Of a DNA stretch of 28,819 nucleotides, positions 23,811-28,819 are shown in pieces. The notes under the pieces were generated by a model. It made no database searches and was not told the origin of the DNA. It saw nothing but the letters and a program-made list of their open reading frames with translations. Both the position numbers and the translations under genes were made by a program. The stretch covers positions 118,797 through 147,615 of the forward strand of contig DADT01000063.1 in NCBI GenBank assembly GCA_002495065.1, in the 5' to 3' direction. Numbering within the stretch: the stretch's first letter is position 1; each line of letters begins with the position of its first letter. This stretch comes from Methanoregula sp. UBA471 (lineage in GTDB: Archaea > Halobacteriota > Methanomicrobia > Methanomicrobiales > Methanospirillaceae).

Positions 23811-25733
23811 ATGCTGCAGAAGATGAAAAAAATTCAGGTCATGGGACCAAAAAATGATCTTCAGAGCGTGGTAGATGTCTTATACCATACCGGTACGGTT
23901 CATCTCGAGGACGTCTCAAAGGCCATCCTTCCCGGGGACACCATTCTCAGGAAAATGGATTTCACGAAATCTGCAGAACTCACCAACATCCTGATGAAGA
24001 TAGGGGGAATTTTTCTCTCGCTCCCGAAACTTGCGGATGATGTGCAGAAACAGGCACAAATAACTGAGGATCTGCAGAAAAAAAGCCAGGCAGATCTGTT
24101 TAACCGTGCCAGCCATGTGGTTGCTGTTCTCGAATCGACGACAAAGGATCTTGCCGAAAGAAAGGCCAATCTTGAATATACCCTCAATGCGCTTGGCAGA
24201 TACGAAAAAATTATTAAAAAAATTCAGCCACTGGAAAGCCAGTTGCCCATGTTAAAAGGCTTCGAGATTACCGTGATTCTTATTCAGCGCGAGTTCCGGG
24301 ATGTACTGGAACTTGTCAGAAATGCGCTGGTGGAAATCACCCGAAACCAGTTTGAACTGATTTCTGCCGATATGGATGAAGCCACCATTGCCACCGTTAT
24401 CATATTCAATAAAAAATATTCCGAAAAAGTGCATTCATTCATTTTTTCCCAGAATGTCAATGAAATCCGGATGCCCCAGGAGTATCTGGGAAAACCGTTT
24501 AATGAAATTCTTGAGCTGATAACCGAAAAAAGGGAAAAAACAATTGAAGAGATGTCAGTAATTGACAAAAATCTCGAAAATCTGTCCGCAGAGTGGTACC
24601 AGGAACTTGCGGTTTTAAAAAAAGTGCTTGAGGACCGGAAGGAAGAGGCCGGCGTATTTGGCAAATTCGGCCAGACTGAATATACCTTCCTGATTGAAGG
24701 CTGGGTCCCCAAAAAGTTCCTGAAACGGACAAAGGAAGCGCTGAATAAAACCTTCGGGAACAGGATTATTGTCATCGAACTTGATGTAAGCCCGGAGAAA
24801 ATGGACGATGCGCCAACCTTTTATGACAACCCGTCATTTGTGAAACCCTTTGAATTTCTCATACGTATAATCGGTACCCCAAAATACCGGGAGGTTGACC
24901 CGTCCCCGCTGATAGCAATTTTCTTCCCGTTCTTTTTCGGGTTCATGGTCGGCGATATCGCATATGGCGCCATCATCCTTGTATTTGCCCTGGTCATGAA
25001 AAAAATTTATAAAGCGATGCTCTGGCTCCAGAGTTTAATGGATATTCTCATCATCTCCTCGATTCCGGCAATTTTCTTCGGATTCCTGTTCGGAGAATTT
25101 TTCGGGAATCTCGGAGAGGAAATGGGCTGGATCCATCCGATTACTCTCTTCGGTATCACATGGAACAGGATTGAGGCGATGGTCCCTCTCCTCATCCTTG
25201 CAATAGCAATCGGTGTATTCCATGTATTACTGGGCCTTGGAATCGGCATCCTCAATGCCCTTGCCAAGAAGAGTAAGAAACATGCGATAGAAAAGGCTGG
25301 AATGATCGGGGTTGTGATCGGGATGCTCATTGTAGCCGGAGCCACAATAGAGGTAATTCCGGCAATTCTTCTCTGGTTGGGCGTCGTGCTTCTCATTGTC
25401 GGTCTTCCGATGATAATTTACGGTGGCGGATTCTTCGGAGCATTTGAGATCATGAGCACCGCTGTTAACATCCTCTCCTATGCAAGGTTGATGGCGATTG
25501 GCATGGCATCAGTAATTCTTGCTCTGGTCGCAAACAAGCTCGGGGGAACAATCGAAGTTGCAGTCGTGGGAATTCTGATTGCCGTGCTGATGCACATTCT
25601 CAATATTGCGCTTGCAATGTTCTCCCCGTTCCTCCACTCCCTCAGGTTACATCTGGTGGAATTTCACTCCAAATTTTACGAAGGCGGAGGGAAAATGTAC
25701 AAACCGTTCATGAAAGAAAAAGAGGGGGGGTAG
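23811..25733 (+). CDS. ahaI: A1Ao ATP synthase subunit I (a subunit, membrane stator)
   Basis: The 640-residue stator subunit has a soluble half (residues ~1-350) with long coiled helices, then about eight membrane helices starting at LIAIFFPFFFGFMVGDIAYGAI. The conserved arginine facing the c ring is expected in AVNILSYARLMAIGMASV. It ends in a polar tail, FYEGGGKMYKPFMKEKEGG, typical of archaeal members. The ATG at 23811 follows GGGG with short spacing. It is the second gene of the native operon. The gap to ahaK (109 bases) is larger than the others in the operon and may hold an extra promoter. Confidence 0.95.
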   Translation: MLQKMKKIQVMGPKNDLQSVVDVLYHTGTVHLEDVSKAILPGDTILRKMDFTKSAELTNILMKIGGIFLSLPKLADDVQKQAQITEDLQKKSQADLFNRASHVVAVLESTTKDLAERKANLEYTLNALGRYEKIIKKIQPLESQLPMLKGFEITVILIQREFRDVLELVRNALVEITRNQFELISADMDEATIATVIIFNKKYSEKVHSFIFSQNVNEIRMPQEYLGKPFNEILELITEKREKTIEEMSVIDKNLENLSAEWYQELAVLKKVLEDRKEEAGVFGKFGQTEYTFLIEGWVPKKFLKRTKEALNKTFGNRIIVIELDVSPEKMDDAPTFYDNPSFVKPFEFLIRIIGTPKYREVDPSPLIAIFFPFFFGFMVGDIAYGAIILVFALVMKKIYKAMLWLQSLMDILIISSIPAIFFGFLFGEFFGNLGEEMGWIHPITLFGITWNRIEAMVPLLILAIAIGVFHVLLGLGIGILNALAKKSKKHAIEKAGMIGVVIGMLIVAGATIEVIPAILLWLGVVLLIVGLPMIIYGGGFFGAFEIMSTAVNILSYARLMAIGMASVILALVANKLGGTIEVAVVGILIAVLMHILNIALAMFSPFLHSLRLHLVEFHSKFYEGGGKMYKPFMKEKEGG

Positions 25734-25811
25734 ACCGATGACATGACAGCAATGATACTGGTCGCATTAAACCCCGTACCGAAGGCTGAACATCTGAAAA
25801 TAACATCAAAG

Positions 25812-25824
25812 TTAAAAGTATACA
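25812..25824 (+). promoter_or_regulatory. Possible internal promoter before ahaK
   Basis: AAAAGTATACAAA fits a TATA box with an A-rich upstream element and lies about 25 bases before the ahaK start. A separate ribosome site, GAGG, is present at 25831-25838. Extra transcription here would help supply the many c subunits needed per complex. This is a guess from sequence form. Confidence 0.3.
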
Positions 25825-25842
25825 AACGAGGTTGAGGTTAAT

Positions 25843-26061
25843 ATGGTTGATTTTGGAATACCAATCGGAGCTGGAATTGCATTTGGACTTGGAGCACTTG
25901 GAACCGGAATTGCCCAGTCAAGAATCGGGGCAGCCGGTGCCGGTGCAGTTGCAGAAAGACCAGAATCCTTTGGTCTTATGATGATCCTTGTGGCAATTCC
26001 TGAAACACTGGTCATCCTGGGATTCGTGGTCTCGGCAATGATCATGCTCATGCTGGAATGA
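25843..26061 (+). CDS. ahaK: A1Ao ATP synthase subunit K (c subunit, two helices)
   Basis: The 72-residue proteolipid is a single helical hairpin: helix 1 (residues ~7-35, Gly/Ala-rich), a polar loop AERPESFG, and helix 2 with the ion-binding carboxylate E54 in VAIPETLVILGF. Several copies form the rotating ring that carries ions through the membrane. Q25 in helix 1 and T55 next to E54 match the polar ligands of Na+-binding c subunits, so Na+ use is possible; proton use cannot be excluded. With one carboxylate per two helices, the ring moves more ions per turn than the K ring of the bacterial-type enzyme, as expected for an ATP synthase. The stop codon sits inside a strong stem-loop. Confidence 0.93.
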   Translation: MVDFGIPIGAGIAFGLGALGTGIAQSRIGAAGAGAVAERPESFGLMMILVAIPETLVILGFVVSAMIMLMLE

Positions 26062-26066
26062 GCATG
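26043..26066 (+). promoter_or_regulatory. Stem-loop over the ahaK stop codon
   Basis: CATGCTCAT pairs perfectly with ATGAGCATG (9 bp) around a six-base loop. The TGA stop codon lies at the foot of the loop and in the right arm. It could protect the 3' end of the ahaK message. Both arms also fit coding needs in part, so selection on RNA structure is not proven. Confidence 0.5.
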
Positions 26067-26071
26067 CGCAT

Positions 26072-26115
26072 CGGAACATTGCCTTCGAATCATCGTGAAG
26101 GTTCCGGGACTTTTT
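26072..26115 (+). terminator. Stem-loop with U-run after ahaK, possible attenuator
   Basis: CGGAA and CCTTC (separated by five bases) pair with the unbroken GAAGGTTCCG, with a ten-base loop. TTTTT follows at 26111-26115. This terminator-like form in the middle of the operon may end part of the transcripts after the c-subunit gene and lower expression of the downstream single-copy subunits. Confidence 0.5.
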
Positions 26116-26217
26116 CATCTTCGAGTGCCCGGTAGTGCCATATACAAAGTGCAGGGACATGTGGGATACCCATGACAATTCTGGTCGGGAAATTCCAAAA
26201 TCGAATCGGGTGATATA

Positions 26218-26814
26218 ATGCCGTATGAGCAGTTGATCGAATCGGTGGAGTTGTGTGCGGAGGACAAGGTCCGGGAAATTAAAGACAGGGCAATCCAGGA
26301 TGCAGAAAATATAAAGGCAGAGGCAAGAGGGAAGGACGAAAAAATAAAAAAGAAGTATATGGATGCAGTCAAAAAAACCGCAGACAATGAGAGGCGCACA
26401 GCATTAGCAAAAATTAATGAAGAAAACCGGATGCACCTGATCCAGGCCAAGGACGGCGTTTTCAACCACGCCTTTACCGAAGCTCAGACTATCCTCTCAT
26501 CGGTGCGTAGTCAGGCAAATTACGAATCAATATTCAGGGAATTACTCAAAGAAATCCTGTCCGAACTGGAAGAGCAGGAAATCCAGCTTCATATAGACAA
26601 GCGTGATGAGATCCTCTGTAAAAAATTGCTGACCGAACTCAAATCAAACTGCGAAATCGTTGCCGATATCACCTGTGCGGGGGGATTGAATGCAACCACA
26701 AAGGATGGTAAATTCATCATTTTCAATACCATTGAATCGAGGTTCGAGAGAGCAAAAGCACTCGTAAAACTTGAGGTGTTCGGAACACTCTACGGTGGTC
26801 AGGTTGGAATGTGA
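26218..26814 (+). CDS. ahaE: A1Ao ATP synthase subunit E (peripheral stalk)
   Basis: The 198-residue subunit has a long N-terminal charged helix (residues ~1-85) and a C-terminal domain with CAGGLNATTKDGKFIIFNTIESRFERA, the conserved end that binds the head. It pairs with AhaH. The ATG at 26218 follows GGTGATAT. The 156-base gap before it holds the stem-loops described after ahaK. It is distinct from the E subunit of the bacterial-type operon (same fold, little shared sequence). Its end overlaps the start of ahaC. Confidence 0.9.
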   Translation: MPYEQLIESVELCAEDKVREIKDRAIQDAENIKAEARGKDEKIKKKYMDAVKKTADNERRTALAKINEENRMHLIQAKDGVFNHAFTEAQTILSSVRSQANYESIFRELLKEILSELEEQEIQLHIDKRDEILCKKLLTELKSNCEIVADITCAGGLNATTKDGKFIIFNTIESRFERAKALVKLEVFGTLYGGQVGM

Positions 26815-27853
26815 ATACGTAAATGCCCGGATTAAAGGCATGAAGAGGCATCTGCTCGACCCGTCGGTATTTGAAACACTTATCCTCAAACCGGATGTAG
26901 AAGGGATCATAGCTGAGCTGGCGAATACTGCTTATAAAGACGAGATCGATAAGGCAAGTGTCCAATACTCCGGTATCATGTGCGTTGAGGTTGCCTTACG
27001 AAGGGATTTTTCTGCGGCATTCAGGAAAATTTTACGATTCATGAAAGGGGACGAGTCCGAGAAGTACATAAAAATCCTGTTGGGAAGATGGGATGTCCAG
27101 AACATAAAGACAATCCTGCGGGGAAAGAATATCCACATTCCCTCTGCAGAGATCCTTGAGTGCCTTATTCCGGCAGGTGAACTGGATGACACCACGATGA
27201 TCGAGCTGCTCAAGCAGCCTGACGTCAAGGCAGTAATCGATCTGCTGGCAACCTGGAGTATCAGCTACGCAAAGCCACTGACCCGTGCCTTTAAAGAGTA
27301 CTCTGAAACGAGGGATCTATCGCTCCTCGAGTATGCCATTGACAGGTTTTATTATAACAATGCCTTAAGAGCAGTAAAGGGGGAAAGTTACGACGACCGC
27401 CTGGTCCGGGAAATGGTCATGACGGAGATTGATGTAACGAATATCAAGACTGTCCTGAAGATGATACGGGATAAAATTGATGCAGAGGAGGCCCGGAGTT
27501 ACCTGATCGAGGGAGGGATATCGCTGGACACGGAGAAGCTGCTCACTATGGTGAGGGCCGGGACTATGGAAGGGGCTGTCAAGCTTCTTGAAACAACGCC
27601 GTACAGCTTTCTGTCGAAAGTGCCCGATGAGACCTTAAAAGCAGGAAAAATATCGGTATTAGAAAAAGAACTCGAGAAATACCTGATAAAACTCGGGATA
27701 AGCCGGTTCCTTGGTGACCCCTTAAGTATCGCCATCCCGATCGGGTATATCTGGGCAAAATATAACGAGATAACCAATATCAGGATCATAGCAAGATGGA
27801 AGACCGCAGACGTTTCTGAGAAGGAGCTGAGAGGGGAGTTGGTCTATGTATAA
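26804..27853 (+). CDS. ahaC: A1Ao ATP synthase subunit C (rotor socket)
   Basis: This soluble, all-helical subunit seats the central stalk on the c ring. The family core begins YVNARIKGMKRHLLDPSVFETL. The start is uncertain: TTG at 26804 (GGTGG upstream, giving about 349 residues) is preferred to the GTG at 26795 or a TTG at 26771; no ATG is available near the true N-terminus. Recognisable parts are FYYNNALRAVKGESYDDRLVREMVMTEIDVTNIKTVLK and the closing YIWAKYNEITNIRIIARWKT, both typical. It overlaps ahaE on the left and ahaF by 8 bases on the right. The bacterial-type operon lacks this gene. Confidence 0.9.
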   Translation: MECEYVNARIKGMKRHLLDPSVFETLILKPDVEGIIAELANTAYKDEIDKASVQYSGIMCVEVALRRDFSAAFRKILRFMKGDESEKYIKILLGRWDVQNIKTILRGKNIHIPSAEILECLIPAGELDDTTMIELLKQPDVKAVIDLLATWSISYAKPLTRAFKEYSETRDLSLLEYAIDRFYYNNALRAVKGESYDDRLVREMVMTEIDVTNIKTVLKMIRDKIDAEEARSYLIEGGISLDTEKLLTMVRAGTMEGAVKLLETTPYSFLSKVPDETLKAGKISVLEKELEKYLIKLGISRFLGDPLSIAIPIGYIWAKYNEITNIRIIARWKTADVSEKELRGELVYV

Positions 27854-28166
27854 GTTTATCGTTGTCACTGATCCGGATTCTGCACCAGGGTTCCGGCTGG
27901 CCGGAGTAGAAGTGATGGAAGCACCCGGTCTTGCGGAGGCAAAGCAGATTATTTCTTCCCTTCTCTACAGGGACGATACAGGGATAGTTGCGATCAGCGA
28001 GGAACTGATGCCAGCTCTTGATGAAAAAATGCAGGAAAAGATTGGCAAGACCTACCGGCCGATTGTCATTCCGATCCCTTCCCGGTGCAAGGGTATCGAG
28101 AGAACAAGCTACATGGAACGGTTGCTGCAGAGGGCAATCGGGTATAATATCGTGATAAGGAGATAG
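27846..28166 (+). CDS. ahaF: A1Ao ATP synthase subunit F (central stalk)
   Basis: This small 106-residue subunit of the rotating central stalk associates with subunit D and can regulate ATP hydrolysis. It begins YKFIVVTDPDSAPGFRLAGVEV and contains IVAISEELMPAL and RPIVIPIPS, all typical of archaeal F. The ATG at 27846 lies inside the end of ahaC (8-base overlap). It is followed three bases later by ahaA. No counterpart is seen in the bacterial-type operon. Confidence 0.93.
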   Translation: MYKFIVVTDPDSAPGFRLAGVEVMEAPGLAEAKQIISSLLYRDDTGIVAISEELMPALDEKMQEKIGKTYRPIVIPIPSRCKGIERTSYMERLLQRAIGYNIVIRR

Positions 28167-28169
28167 GAC

Positions 28170-28819
28170 ATGATCGCGGGGATAATTTCGAGGATTTCCG
28201 GTCCTGTGGTGCTCACAGAACACATGAGAGGATCGAAAATGTATGATGTGGTGAAGGTGGGCACCGAAGAGCTGAACGGGGAAATCATACGCCTGGACGC
28301 TGATCAGGCAGTTGTCCAGGTGTACGAGGATACATCAGGACTCAGGGTGGGCGAGAAGGTGATAAATACGGAAACCCCGCTTTCCGTGGAACTCGGTCCC
28401 GGCCTGCTCTCTTCCATCTATGACGGGATCCAGAGACCTCTGCCTCTGCTGGTCGAGCGGAGCGGCAGTTTCATTTCCCGGGGAATATCTGTCCCGGGAA
28501 TACATAAAGAAAAGAAGTGGGACTTTGTTGCTACGGCAAAAACCGGAGACAGGGTCGGTGAAGGAGACATTCTCGGAACCGTGAAGGAGTACCATATCGA
28601 GCACAGGATTATGGTCCCCCCGCATGTCTCCGGGACCATCCGCGAGATCCGGAGTGGTGCATTTACGGTAGAAGAGACTGTGTGCACCCTCGAGGACAAT
28701 ACCCCCATCACCATGATGCAGAAATGGCCTGTCCGAAGGGGACGACCGTATAAGGTTAAACAGGACCCGCATCTGCTCCTTGTTACCGGTCAGAGAATTT
28801 TTGATACCATGTTCCCGGT
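28170..28819 (+). CDS. ahaA: A1Ao ATP synthase catalytic subunit A, N-terminal part (runs off the window)
   Basis: The frame is open from the ATG at 28170 to the window end, about 216 residues. It starts IAGIISRISGPVVLTEHM, the N-terminal beta-barrel, and passes through VELGPGLLSSIYDGIQRPLP, a signature of A subunits. The bulge domain with HIEHRIMVPPHVSGTI and the TMMQKWPVRRGRP segment follow. The window ends at TGQRIFDTMFP, just before the P-loop, so catalytic residues cannot be checked. Together with the genes to its left it forms the native operon; B and D are expected just beyond the edge. Confidence 0.95.
   Translation, partial: MIAGIISRISGPVVLTEHMRGSKMYDVVKVGTEELNGEIIRLDADQAVVQVYEDTSGLRVGEKVINTETPLSVELGPGLLSSIYDGIQRPLPLLVERSGSFISRGISVPGIHKEKKWDFVATAKTGDRVGEGDILGTVKEYHIEHRIMVPPHVSGTIREIRSGAFTVEETVCTLEDNTPITMMQKWPVRRGRPYKVKQDPHLLLVTGQRIFDTMFP

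Noticed and set aside
28335..28772. 145-codon minus-strand open frame at the right edge
   Set aside because: Lies wholly opposite ahaA, whose N-terminal signatures are clear.
1..28819. CRISPR arrays, transposase genes, rRNA or tRNA genes
   Set aside because: No regularly spaced repeats, no transposase or integrase motifs, and no cloverleaf or rRNA sequence were seen on either strand.

Overview
The window reads as chromosomal DNA of a methanogenic archaeon, most likely order Methanomicrobiales (Methanoregula-like; the genus is a guess). The evidence is an archaeal-type aspartyl-tRNA synthetase, CofD of coenzyme F420 synthesis, an archaeal iron-sulfur flavoprotein, archaeal mevalonate-pathway genes, methanogen-style PEGA and Thr-rich lipoproteins, TATA-box promoters with several apparently leaderless genes, and a canonical A1Ao ATP synthase operon in the order H-I-K-E-C-F-A.

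Left part (1-12902): mostly short transcription units. They are the 5' part of aspS (minus), a TMEM175-like membrane protein (minus), an Isf-type flavoprotein (plus), threonine ammonia-lyase (minus), a protein built almost wholly of HEAT repeats (minus), a PEGA lipoprotein (minus) and cofD (minus). cofD is divergent from an HD-domain phosphohydrolase (plus) across 47 bp. A small lipoprotein plus membrane-protein pair follows, then a tight ubiX-ubiD-aconitase X operon that fits the archaeal mevalonate route (mevalonate 5-phosphate dehydratase large subunit, anhydromevalonate phosphate decarboxylase, and the enzyme that makes its prenyl-FMN cofactor).

Middle (12961-14695): two small paralogous proteins of unknown function lie on the minus strand. 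They flank a gene-free stretch that holds a diverged dispersed repeat and a GC-rich hairpin.

Right part (14696-28819): two different rotary ATPase operons lie side by side on the plus strand. The first (14696-21708; E, DUF2764, A, B, D, I, K) has the gene order and DUF2764 marker of the bacterial V-type ATPases of Chlamydiae, spirochaetes and Bacteroidetes. It lacks recognisable C, F and G/H genes, and its 4-helix K subunit keeps all side-chain ligands of the Na+ site known from Enterococcus hirae NtpK. The second (23487 to the window end; H, I, K, E, C, F and partial A) is the methanogen's own A1Ao synthase with a 2-helix c subunit. A convergent tandem UspA-domain gene and about 900 bp of repeat-bearing non-coding DNA separate the two. 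Copies of two repeat families occur on both sides of the bacterial-type operon, which suggests, but does not prove, that it was inserted next to the native operon.

The most notable points are the tandem pair of dissimilar rotary ATPases, with a likely division of labour between Na+ pumping and ATP synthesis, the repeats on both sides of the bacterial-type operon, and two stem-loops at the ahaK stop codon that could set c-subunit expression.
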